A stretch of 64,000 bases of DNA from Chloroflexota bacterium (GCA_029262735.1 JAJCYY010000052.1:1-64000), one strand, 5' to 3'; counted from the stretch's first letter, positions 56,460-64,000 are shown. Notes: generated by a model from the letters alone, not told the origin. Program-made: numbers and translations.

Positions 56460-58016
56460 GCGTGATTCATCGGCCATGAGTGAACCCACGGGGACCGCCA
56501 GAACAAGCTTGATCCGGCCTTCACGGTTGATAGTGACACGGTGGAGCACCAGACGCAGCAACTCCTGGCGTTCGGCGAGGTCCAGGCTATCGATCCCTGC
56601 CTTCAACTGCTCGGACCAGGCCGTGATCGACTGGCCAATCTCTTCCGACATCTCCGCTGCTCGTACCCGGTCCATCGCAGACCGGACCGCCTGCTGCGCG
56701 GCTTCGAGACGCTCTGTGATGAACTTGCGCTGACGCCCGAACTGCGCCTCATCGATTGTCCTGGTGACGAGGAGCCGGACGAGGCGGTCTTCTTCTCCGG
56801 CGACCCGTTTCAGGTCTGCTTCTGCCCGTTGTAGGGACGACGCAGCACTGTCCGCATCCGGCTGGTCAACTGCAGACACCAGTCCCTGTTGCACCATCTC
56901 GGGGTGTTCGAGGATCTTGACAATCTCACTCCAGACCGACTCCTCGATCACTTCGGCTCTCAAGTGGCTGTGCTCCCGGCACTTCAGGCCGTGACGAATC
57001 ATCCCGCCGCACTTGTAGTAGCGGATCGGGTTGCGGTACAGGTTGCGCTTGACGCTGGCACCGTGACGGACAACGTTCCCTTTCTGCACACGGATCGAGA
57101 ACCGGTACCCACACTCCTCACAGACCAGTAGACCCTGCAGGAGGTGTGTGGTCCTTGTGTTGCGCCTGGCGAACCTTGAACGAGACTTCTTCACCTGCTG
57201 CGCCTGGTCCCACGTCTCTTTGCTCACAAGTGGCGGGAACGGCACGGTTATCCAGTCCTTCAAGTCCTGGTCTGTCACCCGTGTCCCTGACTCAGTGATC
57301 CGGTGGCGCTTCCGTCCATAGACGCCCTCACCCTTGTATGCGGGATGAGAGAGCATCGCCAGCACCTGCGCAGGGAACCAGCGTCCCCAGGTGCTGCCGC
57401 GCCTTCGTGGCGCACCTGATTCCGTGAGCCAGTCTGCGATCTGAGAGGAGCCCTGGCCTTCTTCGACGTAACGCCTGAAGACCTCCTTGACGAAACCTGC
57501 CTCAGCAGGCTCGACGACCGGCCTCCGGTCGCTGTCGGTCGTGTATCCATATGGGACGTTACCGACCGGCCACCTGCCGTCTTTCGCCGCGCCGCGTTTG
57601 CCTAGAGCAGCACGCTCCCTGAAGTTGTCTATCTCGATCTTGCCGACGGCGGCGAATATCCCAAACGTCTTCTGATCAAGATGGTCGGCTACCGCCTCCA
57701 GCTTGATACCGGTCGACTCAACGACCTCCATGATGGCTGCTGCAGGGAAGATGCCGCGTGAGAGCCGGTCTGACTTCCAGCACAGGATCACGTCGTACCG
57801 GCCTTCACGTCCATCTTCGAGCATCTGCTGGAACGCGGGGCGTTTCCTGGTCGAGCCAGGAGCCACATCCTGGTATCGCCCTGATATCTCGTAGCCGTTC
57901 TCGGCACAGTGCTTCTCCATCTCGGAGAACTGCTCGCGCAGTGACACGCGTTCCTCTTCTGCCTGAGCCTGTGAGGACACACGAGCGTACAGAGCCGCCC
58001 GGGTTCTTTCTTTCAC
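56451..58016 (-). CDS. Large serine recombinase (site-specific integrase)
   Basis: 521 residues, apparently complete. The catalytic domain starts RAALYARVSSQAQAEEERVS, with the nucleophilic Ser in RVS, and continues through CWKSDRLSRG. The recombinase domain has GKRGAAKDGRWPVGNVPYGYTTD, and VCEECGYRFSIRV with a later YYKCGG and LKCREH makes the zinc ribbon. A coiled coil (ADLKRVAGEEDRLVRLLVTR) and C-terminal helix follow. Such enzymes integrate phages or conjugative elements at an att site without host help. AGGAGGC-like sequence lies just upstream of the ATG. Divergent small genes and the CRISPR locus follow, suggesting it mobilised or invaded this locus. Confidence 0.93.
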   Translation of the reverse strand: MKERTRAALYARVSSQAQAEEERVSLREQFSEMEKHCAENGYEISGRYQDVAPGSTRKRPAFQQMLEDGREGRYDVILCWKSDRLSRGIFPAAAIMEVVESTGIKLEAVADHLDQKTFGIFAAVGKIEIDNFRERAALGKRGAAKDGRWPVGNVPYGYTTDSDRRPVVEPAEAGFVKEVFRRYVEEGQGSSQIADWLTESGAPRRRGSTWGRWFPAQVLAMLSHPAYKGEGVYGRKRHRITESGTRVTDQDLKDWITVPFPPLVSKETWDQAQQVKKSRSRFARRNTRTTHLLQGLLVCEECGYRFSIRVQKGNVVRHGASVKRNLYRNPIRYYKCGGMIRHGLKCREHSHLRAEVIEESVWSEIVKILEHPEMVQQGLVSAVDQPDADSAASSLQRAEADLKRVAGEEDRLVRLLVTRTIDEAQFGRQRKFITERLEAAQQAVRSAMDRVRAAEMSEEIGQSITAWSEQLKAGIDSLDLAERQELLRLVLHRVTINREGRIKLVLAVPVGSLMADESRVS

Positions 58017-58202
58017 TGGAAGCCTCCTGGATGTGGATGCTGGGCATTGATCGAGAGTCTATCTTGTTGCGATCCAGAAAGACCGGGTTGCGGCAAGTGT
58101 CGTCCAGCTTTGAGTGCGACAGGCATACCAGTAATATGACTGGATCCAGTCGTAACTCAACTGAGCCTTTTCATTTCATCACTGACTGTGCAGGCATCCA
58201 CC

Positions 58203-58766
58203 ATGCCCGAACTTGAAAAATCCGAGCCACTGACATCAATCGAGATTCCTGCCGACTCGCCGTCTCTGCCTTTCGATCACGAAAGACACACCAGGGAACA
58301 TGCTCAGCAACTGATTCGGGATGGTGTTCTCAGGGCAAACCAGGTGAAAGCTCGTCTTGCGAAGGACGGAGAACGGGTGCTCTGTGGCTACGGTTCCTGC
58401 GGGTATGTGCTGGGCAACGTCCACGTCTTCGAGCAAGGTCCTGAAGGTGCTGAGACCTCGACCGAGATCCCGGCGGTACAGCTTGAGGCGGGGATGGCTC
58501 CCGTCAACCGCCGCAAACTAAGTTGGCGAAGGTCGATGTATGCGGCCAGGCGAGCGGCCACCGGCAGGACACTGAAGAACCGGAGTTACCCCGAGCAGCA
58601 CGGCGAAATCAATGCAAACAGCGTAATGACCAACCTCTTCGAGTCTTTGCCACAAGTCGTGAAGTGTCCGAAGTGCAAGTTCTTGAACCAGCTCTGGCCG
58701 GGTAAACTGTCGATGCGCTTGCTATGCGTGATGCCTGCCAGGCCTTCCCATGATCCAAGCCGGTAA
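58203..58766 (+). CDS. Hypothetical zinc-finger-like protein next to the recombinase
   Basis: About 187 residues from MPELEKSEPL. The N-terminal part is acidic; HERHTREHAQQLIRDGVLRANQ could be a helix-rich segment; VLCGYGSCGYVLGNV and the later VVKCPKCKFLNQLWPG carry two Cys pairs that could form a split zinc ribbon, and the middle (RRKLSWRRSMYAARRAATG) is strongly basic. This suggests nucleic-acid binding. It is divergent from the recombinase gene (start 187 bases away), a usual place for excision factors or cargo. The family is not recognised. Confidence 0.6.
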   Translation: MPELEKSEPLTSIEIPADSPSLPFDHERHTREHAQQLIRDGVLRANQVKARLAKDGERVLCGYGSCGYVLGNVHVFEQGPEGAETSTEIPAVQLEAGMAPVNRRKLSWRRSMYAARRAATGRTLKNRSYPEQHGEINANSVMTNLFESLPQVVKCPKCKFLNQLWPGKLSMRLLCVMPARPSHDPSR

Positions 58767-58871
58767 ATCGTATAATCGACGCAACCCAATAACTTCGAGC
58801 CGATAGCGGCCCTTCCTCCACTTTCCGTGGTTCCACTCTATGGAGCGCCGGTGGTGTCGTGAGGCCGCGCC

Positions 58872-59153
58872 TTGCACGACTATCCACCGATCGGGTCGAA
58901 TCCTGATCCCACCGTCCCACCTGAGCCATCATCGGTGCAGTCCTGTCCACCTGTTCATCAGGACATCGCCGTAGAGTTCGAACTGCAGGAGGACGCCAAC
59001 CGGCGTCTCAGGCGGGTCTACCAGCTAATCCTCAGCGCAGCAGCCCGTCCGCCGACCGAAGCGAATTCTGTCCGCTGTAACTCCGCGTCAGATTTGGAAC
59101 CGGACCATGCCGCGACCGATCCTTCGGCACAACAGCCAGACGACCCTCCCTAG
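58872..59153 (+). CDS. Small hypothetical protein adjoining the CRISPR array
   Basis: A 93-residue frame starting TTG (58872), Pro/Asp-rich with a central helix (DANRRLRRVYQLILSAAARPP) and a QQPDDPP tail. The stop lies 8 bases before the first CRISPR repeat. It resembles small companion genes in recombinase-led elements, which often end in Pro-rich tails, but I cannot assign a family. The close boundary means the array was joined directly to this gene, probably by deletion or insertion. Confidence 0.5.
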   Translation: MHDYPPIGSNPDPTVPPEPSSVQSCPPVHQDIAVEFELQEDANRRLRRVYQLILSAAARPPTEANSVRCNSASDLEPDHAATDPSAQQPDDPP

Positions 59154-59161
59154 ATCGACGT

Positions 59162-59752
59162 CTTGCGGCTGGCCCCCGATCTCCCATCGACTAAAATCAG
59201 GGCTCAACGACACAAGTTGCTGCGGCGAGTTGCGGCAGGCCCCCGATCTCAAATCGGCTAAAATTTGGCTCCCGCTATAGCGGTGAGCCCGTCGTTGCGG
59301 CTGGCCCCCGATCTCCCATCGGCTAAAATCAGGGCTCAACGACGCAAGTTGCTGCGGCGAGTTGCGGCAGGCCCCCGATCTCAAATCGGCTAAAATGTGC
59401 GGCAGATCGTCCAGCGAGAGAAGCAGTTGCGGCTGGCCCCCGATCTCCCATCGGCTAAAATTGGTGGGTCTCGAACCCACGACCACTGGGTGTTGCGGCT
59501 GGCCCCCGATCTCCCATCGGCTAAAATAAGCCATCATCAACGAGATAAACGGAGCAGTTGCGGCTGGCCCCCGATCTCCCATCGGCTAAAATGAAAACGC
59601 CATCAACGAGATAAACGGAGAAGTTGCGGCTGGCCCCTGATCTCCCATCAGCTAAAATGTAAGTCCCGCCACCCTCTTCCCCGTGTTGTTGTGGCTGGCC
59701 CCCGATCTCCCATCGGCTAAAATGCCTCGGTCTTGTCCACCAACCGTCGCCA
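59162..59752 (+). CRISPR. Type II-C CRISPR array, nine repeats
   Basis: Nine 36-bp repeats, starting GTTGCGGCTGG and ending CGGCTAAAAT, begin at 59162, 59229, 59294, 59361, 59426, 59492, 59557, 59623 and 59688. Spacers are 29-31 bp, and a ninth 29-bp spacer-like stretch (59724-59752) abuts the cas1 remnant. Repeats 2 and 4 share CTCAA for CTCCC and A for T; repeat 1 has two changes; repeat 8 has a paired change. Spacers 1 and 3 differ at one base; 6 and 7 share 20 bases. Each repeat ends in TAAAAT, like the promoter-bearing repeats of Neisseria and Campylobacter, favouring plus-strand crRNAs. Confidence 0.97.
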
Positions 59753-59911
59753 GTTTGAGTAGGTGAGGCCTCGGGCGTTGCAGAGCAGGACTCCGATGTC
59801 GTCGAGGGGGATTCTCCCTTGCTCCTCACCGTGCCGGGTGACCGTCATCAGGCCCCGTGTTCTGGTCAGGTGGCAGCCGTCGCAGGCTATCTCGACAACC
59901 CGGCCAATCAT
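59717..59911 (-). pseudogene. cas1: cas1 remnant, N-terminal 53 codons
   Basis: The frame starts ATG at 59911, overlapping the cas9 stop as ATGA, the normal coupling of type II operons. MIGRVVEIACDGCHLTRTRG, then EEQGRIPLDDIGVLLCNARG and LTYSN are typical of the first 53 residues of type II Cas1. The following WRRLVDKTEAF is not Cas1; it is the ninth spacer and repeat 9 read in reverse. About 250 codons including all the catalytic metal ligands are gone, and no cas2 follows. The join falls at GTT, the first three bases of a repeat, consistent with microhomology deletion. Confidence 0.88.
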
Positions 59912-62900
59912 TTCGGCTGACCCGGATCCAGCACGCGGCCAATCTCGTCTACGCCAATCTTGCGAAACCCCTGCTTCTGGAGCTGGCGCGCACTAAACTT
60001 TGATTCTTTGAGCGGATCGGATTTGTCGATTATCCGAGCTGCCACATTTGCTTCGTTGTGATCATCTAAGAACACGAACGTCCCACCCCTGCCAGCCGTC
60101 AATTTTCGCAGCTTTACAATCCGTCGCTTGTCTCCCGTGCTTAAGGCACCCATGTCTCCTTTGTGAAGCCGCATGAGCTTCCTGGCCGTGGGATCAACGC
60201 GCCCGGTGCGATCAACAGGACGGAACCTTGACCAATCTATATCCGGTCGATTGGCCTCGAATGTGGGGATAGCCAAAATTTGCCAGTTGCCATCCCGCAT
60301 AAGCCAGATTTCGACGAACTCGTTTGCTGCGGTGGCATAAGCCTTGTACGGCTTTCCGGACCGATCGCTGATGACTACCAGATTGCTCTGCTGCTCGATA
60401 ACTCGGACGCTGCGGACACGGTGCACATGACCATTCATGGATACACCGTTCTTCCAGGCCCGTTTCGCGAACTCGGCTCCCTTCTCACCCGACTGTTCCC
60501 ATAGACGCAGCAACACTTCTCTCAGTGCCCGGTCTCGTACTGCTTCCACATGCTTTCGACTGGTAAACCCGGAGAGGGGTTTGCTTACCACGACTGTGGC
60601 CGGAGATATTTCATTGCCCGCATCCACGATGCCGTAGGCCGTATCGTTGTGAAGCTGATCAGTTGTCTTTCCGCTGTCGCTACGAGTGCCGTGGTCCGGC
60701 CTGTGTGAGACGACAATGCGATCAATGAGTGGTCGCAGGTCGTTGCGGGAGAAGCCTTCCCACGCAGGAGCCTGCTCTGCGATCTGGGCGAGGTTTTTGC
60801 TACGGGCAACCTCGCTGCTGTTGTCAACGGAGGCGGCTTTCATCATCCGCTGAACCGTGGCCGGAGTTGTGCAAGCGACTACAAATGCGTCGATCGCATG
60901 GTGGCGATGGTCATCTCGTGTTTTCGCGTCCGGCGCGTTTCCGTCCTGTTTGCGTGATTCGTACAGCAGACCATTGAGCCCCCAGCCACGGCGAATGGCG
61001 GCGGTTAGCCTGCCGGGCGTTGCGTCCACGAACCTGCGTTTCTGGCTTTTTTCATCGAACAGGTGGGCGAGATAGGTGCGGGCTACGCGTGAAAAGTGCT
61101 TGGTCTCGTTGAGCTGGCGGACGAGGAATTCACCCTCGTCCTGGAACCGCTCCATAGCGTCCTCAAAGAACCGCCAACTCTTGGAGTCGCGCCTGTTCTG
61201 CTGCCTGAGCGTGTCGCCAATAACCTCAGCACGCTGCTTGATCGCTTCGTAGTCGTAGCCCGCTGGATTGTGACCGAATGCTTCGTAGGGGGAGCGGTTA
61301 CCCTTATCGCGGTTGGCACGCGCGAGGCAGACCACCTTGTTCGCAGGCGAGTCGTCAAGGGTTTTTGACATCGGGAGTATGTGGTCGACCTCAGTGGCAG
61401 CAGAGATGACCATCTCAAAGTTGATGGCCTCGCCTGTGTACGGGCAAAAGCGCGCATGTGGCGGCCCTTGCTCTTCCCAGAGGCGAAGCTTTCTTAGAAC
61501 TTCCTGGCTTACCGACTGCTCAGCGGATTCCAAATCCTTCCGTAGGCGTTCATTGCGTTCTCCGCCCTCACGCTGGGAACGCTCAGCTTCTCGACGTTGC
61601 TCCCGGTTCATCTTCAAGTCACGCGCCAGTTCTACGACAATGTGTTGGGGCTTACCGTAGACATCGATCAGCCTGTTCACGACTCGCCGGAGTTGGCCGA
61701 GACCAATGTGGACAGTGGGGTTGGCGATGCGGCCGAAACGGGCAGGTGCGTCGCCGTCCGGAGCGTTGGGATCTGCACCAACAACCTGCTGCGGCAAAAG
61801 CTCGCCATAGTATGGCAGCCAGTCCAAGGCAGAGTCTGGCCGGAAATCTGAGTGGTGTGCGTAGTCCGGATGTGCTGCGACGGCTTCGGAGTAGACGTAT
61901 TCGTCTTCCTCCATAAGCGGCACGAGATTGTTCAGGGCCTTCTCACTGAGGTGTACGTGGCCCTGTGGCAGACGGGCCGAGACGACGCGAGTAGCGGCCT
62001 TATCATCAAGGCCCCATCGTTCCCTTGCGATGCGGTGAACAGATGCAGAGTCGTCGTCATCGAGAAGAACCCTGACGATGCCAGTGCGATCTTCCAGTGT
62101 CAGTTCACGCCAGCGATTTCCGAAGATATTGCGATTGGACAGAACGGCGGATGTTTCGTCGCCCTTAAGGCCCTTGCGATTCCACTGATCCAGGTTTACG
62201 CGAGTATCTTCTGGCAGGCCGATAATGCCAGGCAATTTTTCAAACTTGACTTCCTTTTGTGCGCGCAGTCGTGCGAGAAGACTAGCGCTCTCTTTGGGGT
62301 TCAGAGGACGCATGTCGTAGCCCAGGCCGGTCCTGACCCGGATATTATTCACCTCTTGCACCATGCGGAATTCCTGGGCGATGGGCAGGCTGCGTTCGGC
62401 GCGCTTCTCACCCTGTTCCAGGAGACACCAGCCCGCCTCCACTGCCCTGAGAGGCCGCTGGCGAAAGATGATCTGCTTCAGAGAATTCCACTGGTCCGGG
62501 CGGAGAGGATGGTGAATTTCCTGGGCATCACGGATAGCGTCGAATTCCGCCTCGTACATTGCTCTGTCGGGGTAAAGACCGTGACCGGCGCGTGCGCGGA
62601 CGGTACGCTGATTCCGGTGGCGGCGAAAGAGGAATTCGCCCAACGTACGCGCACCGGACTCTTCCATGCGGCGGTAGAGTTCACTGGTGTCCGCCCTGGC
62701 TTTCTTAGCCTCGGCATCATCAGCGCTGTCCGACTTACGGTTCGACTTGAACCCGCGACGTTGGCCGAGGTGGAACAAGGCACGGCTGATCTCATAAGGG
62801 GAAAGCGCGTGATCAAGCGCTCTTGATCGAAGAAGGTACGGGTCAAGCGATTCCAGGGACTTGCGCTCAGATTCGTCTGTTGGCATGAGGGCACAGGCGA

Positions 62901-63135
62901 TGAGCGCTTCCATCAAGTCAGTACGTCGCAACAGGTAGCGGTCTCGACGCCTGCGTTGGCCGCGAGGCACACGGCGTTGCACAGCTAGGGAGCTTTTGTC
63001 TTTGCGGTTACGTCCGTCAGAGAAGATGCGTACCCCGATGTCGATGACATCCGTCGGCTGTCCTTCGTCATCCACCTTGACGGCGGCCCAGCCAAGTGAG
63101 TTCGTGCCCAGGTCAAGCCCGAGTCTGTAATTCAT
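59908..63135 (-). CDS. cas9: CRISPR-associated endonuclease Cas9, type II-C
   Basis: 1075 residues, typical of compact II-C enzymes. RuvC-I at the N-terminus (LGLDLGTNSLGWA, Asp8), an arginine-rich bridge helix (about 53-72), a helical recognition lobe (about 75-480), RuvC-II (HIVVELARDLKMN, Glu502), HNH (ATEVDHILPMSKTLDDSPANK, His585 with Asn608), RuvC-III (DDHRHHAIDAFV, His746, Asp749) and a C-terminal PAM-interacting domain with RGGTFVFLDDHNEAN. All catalytic residues are present, so it should cut both strands when guided by crRNA:tracrRNA. AGGAGTC lies 8 bases before the ATG. cas1 is truncated downstream and cas2 lost, so only interference can remain. PAM cannot be read from the sequence. 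Confidence 0.97.
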   Translation of the reverse strand: MNYRLGLDLGTNSLGWAAVKVDDEGQPTDVIDIGVRIFSDGRNRKDKSSLAVQRRVPRGQRRRRDRYLLRRTDLMEALIACALMPTDESERKSLESLDPYLLRSRALDHALSPYEISRALFHLGQRRGFKSNRKSDSADDAEAKKARADTSELYRRMEESGARTLGEFLFRRHRNQRTVRARAGHGLYPDRAMYEAEFDAIRDAQEIHHPLRPDQWNSLKQIIFRQRPLRAVEAGWCLLEQGEKRAERSLPIAQEFRMVQEVNNIRVRTGLGYDMRPLNPKESASLLARLRAQKEVKFEKLPGIIGLPEDTRVNLDQWNRKGLKGDETSAVLSNRNIFGNRWRELTLEDRTGIVRVLLDDDDSASVHRIARERWGLDDKAATRVVSARLPQGHVHLSEKALNNLVPLMEEDEYVYSEAVAAHPDYAHHSDFRPDSALDWLPYYGELLPQQVVGADPNAPDGDAPARFGRIANPTVHIGLGQLRRVVNRLIDVYGKPQHIVVELARDLKMNREQRREAERSQREGGERNERLRKDLESAEQSVSQEVLRKLRLWEEQGPPHARFCPYTGEAINFEMVISAATEVDHILPMSKTLDDSPANKVVCLARANRDKGNRSPYEAFGHNPAGYDYEAIKQRAEVIGDTLRQQNRRDSKSWRFFEDAMERFQDEGEFLVRQLNETKHFSRVARTYLAHLFDEKSQKRRFVDATPGRLTAAIRRGWGLNGLLYESRKQDGNAPDAKTRDDHRHHAIDAFVVACTTPATVQRMMKAASVDNSSEVARSKNLAQIAEQAPAWEGFSRNDLRPLIDRIVVSHRPDHGTRSDSGKTTDQLHNDTAYGIVDAGNEISPATVVVSKPLSGFTSRKHVEAVRDRALREVLLRLWEQSGEKGAEFAKRAWKNGVSMNGHVHRVRSVRVIEQQSNLVVISDRSGKPYKAYATAANEFVEIWLMRDGNWQILAIPTFEANRPDIDWSRFRPVDRTGRVDPTARKLMRLHKGDMGALSTGDKRRIVKLRKLTAGRGGTFVFLDDHNEANVAARIIDKSDPLKESKFSARQLQKQGFRKIGVDEIGRVLDPGQPK

Positions 63136-63205
63136 CTGATTGACTCCTGTATGAGACGATTGTTGTTCACATTAACGACCAGTGTTAAGCTCCTAATAGT
63201 TGGCG

Positions 63206-63335
63206 GGGTTCAAACGAAAGTTTAGCCGATGGGAGATCGGGGACCTTTGGAAATGTCCTACGGGGCACCTCCAGCCGTTAACAAGCCTTTATGGCACGAA
63301 ATGAAAGAGCAGACTACGGTCTGCTCTTTTCTTAT
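63206..63335 (+). ncRNA. Candidate tracrRNA
   Basis: The stretch TTTAGCCGATGGGAGATCGG plus GG (63221-63242) is perfectly complementary to 22 bases of the CRISPR repeat. Downstream come a GGAC/GTCC hairpin (63241-63258), a small GCC-TTTAT-GGC nexus-like hairpin (63285-63295) and a strong terminator: 11-bp stem 63304-63314 with 63319-63329, then TTTTCTT. A possible promoter is TTAACG (63172) and TAATAG (63194), 16 bases apart. It lies divergently upstream of cas9. The pairing covers the 3' part of the repeat and the spacer-proximal stem is weak, so details of the duplex are uncertain. Confidence 0.75.
63304..63333 (+). terminator. Terminator of the candidate tracrRNA
   Basis: AAAGAGCAGAC and GTCTGCTCTTT form a perfect 11-bp stem with a TACG tetraloop, followed by T-rich sequence on the plus strand. 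On the minus strand A/T flanks would also allow termination. Confidence 0.88.
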
Positions 63336-63772
63336 TAAGACGAATAATCGTGGTGGTGGTGAGTAGTGTGGCAGTGAAGTGGACTGCCACGCGGAAAATT
63401 GAAGGCTCCGATCTCTGAACGGATCGAGCGATGACAGGATCACCCGTGTGTTCTGCGGATGCCTGATTGCGGTTACCCGGCGGTGTCCAATCCCGCGAGA
63501 CGACCTGCGGTTGCCATAGCTCTGTGAGTGTCGTCTGAACCAGCGGACGTAGCCGTTACCGACGAGCCACTACGATTCCAGCTGGTTACTTGCCACTGCA
63601 CCTACATGGGCATGTCTGATTTCTTGGACGTGCGATTCCAACGGGAATGAGGTCGCGAATCTAAGCGGCAGTTCGGAGGGTGCCTTTTCACTAGGAGAAT
63701 TGTAGCCGCCACGTAGGCCTATTAGGGCCCTAGAGGAACATCGTCTACTTAGGCTCCAAGTAGCATCAGTGC
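63336..63772. other. Intergenic region beyond the tracrRNA
   Basis: About 440 bases with no convincing gene. CCTATTAGGGCCCTAG (63717-63732) is a short palindrome 40 bases before the next gene and could be an operator. No match to the CRISPR repeat or to the REP families is visible. Confidence 0.4.
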
Positions 63773-64000
63773 ATGACCTCCATCGAAGAAATTGCGAACA
63801 TGTATGGCGTGAGCATCACCGATGCAAGGAAGATAGCTCGCGTGCTGGATTCGGAGGAATTCAACGGCCGGAGCGCTGAAATAATCGATCTGGAACGTGT
63901 GTGGAAGATCTGGAATACATGGCAGGAGAATTCACGCCGTGACTTGGAAAAACAGGCGCTTCGATTGTGGGCTCCAGTTATCGAGCATGGCAAGAAGGTG
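63773..64000 (+). CDS. Helix-turn-helix-like protein, N-terminal part (runs off the window)
   Basis: From ATG at 63773 all 76 codons to the window edge are open. MTSIEEIANMYGVSITDARK followed by IARVLDS forms a helix-turn-helix-like start (IEEIANMYGVS...KIARVL), and IIDLERVWKIWNTW and an amphipathic charged helix follow. This suggests a DNA-binding adapter or small regulator, perhaps of a mobile element. There is no clear Shine-Dalgarno sequence; GAGGAA occurs at 63733. The end and the family are unknown. Confidence 0.55.
   Translation, partial: MTSIEEIANMYGVSITDARKIARVLDSEEFNGRSAEIIDLERVWKIWNTWQENSRRDLEKQALRLWAPVIEHGKKV

Noticed and set aside
59088-59582. Minus-strand 164-codon frame across the CRISPR array
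   Set aside because: Its peptide repeats SRWEIGGQPQ because it translates CRISPR repeats; it is not a gene.
59198-59752. Self-targeting of genes within this window by the spacers
   Set aside because: By eye no spacer matches sequence elsewhere in the window; a computed search would be needed for the whole genome.
63160-63250. tracrRNA transcribed toward cas9 on the minus strand
   Set aside because: Antirepeat pairing next to the spacer would be better, but there is no terminator before cas9, while a perfect one exists on the plus strand; kept only as an alternative.

Overview
The window looks like a chromosomal segment of a free-living, GC-rich bacterium, most likely a Chloroflexota member of the SAR202/Dehalococcoidia type. 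That guess rests on gene content: DUF3105, DUF3179 and DUF2961 proteins, paired sugar-acid dehydratases of the enolase superfamily, a mycothiol-type alcohol dehydrogenase, an orphan MMPL pump, Thr/Pro-rich lipoprotein linkers and dense short palindromic intergenic repeats. No rRNA or complete tRNA is present, so the assignment is inference.

Layout. 0-1.5 kb: an MBL hydrolase runs off the left edge and an FAD oxidase is cut by an IS6-type element. 1.5-9.4 kb: MFS and MMPL exporters, DUF3105 and DUF2961 lipoproteins, an MscR-like dehydrogenase. 9.8-18.9 kb: a minus-strand catabolic block (epimerase, peptide/opine-type ABC importer without ATPases, DUF3179 protein, two enolase-superfamily dehydratases). 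19-36.6 kb: metabolic genes including a formate dehydrogenase alpha subunit, hydroxyacid dehydrogenase, HpcH/CitE lyase, MaoC hydratase, berberine-type oxidase, aminotransferase and D-aminoacylase. 34.2-51.6 kb: accessory DNA with an ssrA 3'-end scar, a low-GC membrane protein, a deoxyribohydrolase-like/SLOG fusion, a two-component system, a large lectin lipoprotein, a decayed VWA/solute-binding gene and a beheaded serine recombinase. 51.7-56.4 kb: housekeeping genes (primary sigma factor, alcohol dehydrogenase, aminotransferase). 56.4-63.4 kb: an intact large serine recombinase with small companion genes, then a type II-C CRISPR-Cas9 locus.

Two points stand out. First, two genes appear to read UGA as selenocysteine. 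The formate dehydrogenase alpha gene has an in-frame TGA at the classical Sec site, followed by a hairpin with a GGUCU loop. A DUF3179 lipoprotein has an in-frame TGA in place of the first Cys of its conserved CPxC motif, giving a UxxC redox-like motif. Ordinary gene calling would split both genes. The DUF3179 case may be an undescribed selenoprotein family, although a simple nonsense mutation is not excluded.

Second, the type II-C system keeps an intact-looking Cas9 (all RuvC/HNH residues present), a candidate tracrRNA with terminator and a nine-repeat array. Its adaptation module has been deleted: cas1 stops after about 53 codons, exactly at a spacer-length boundary, and cas2 is gone. The frozen array carries a duplicated repeat-spacer block, two spacers sharing a 20-nt core, a spacer resembling a tRNA T-arm and a repeat with a compensatory stem change. 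Several families of intergenic palindromic repeats, one about 110 bp long and ending beside start codons, run through the whole window.
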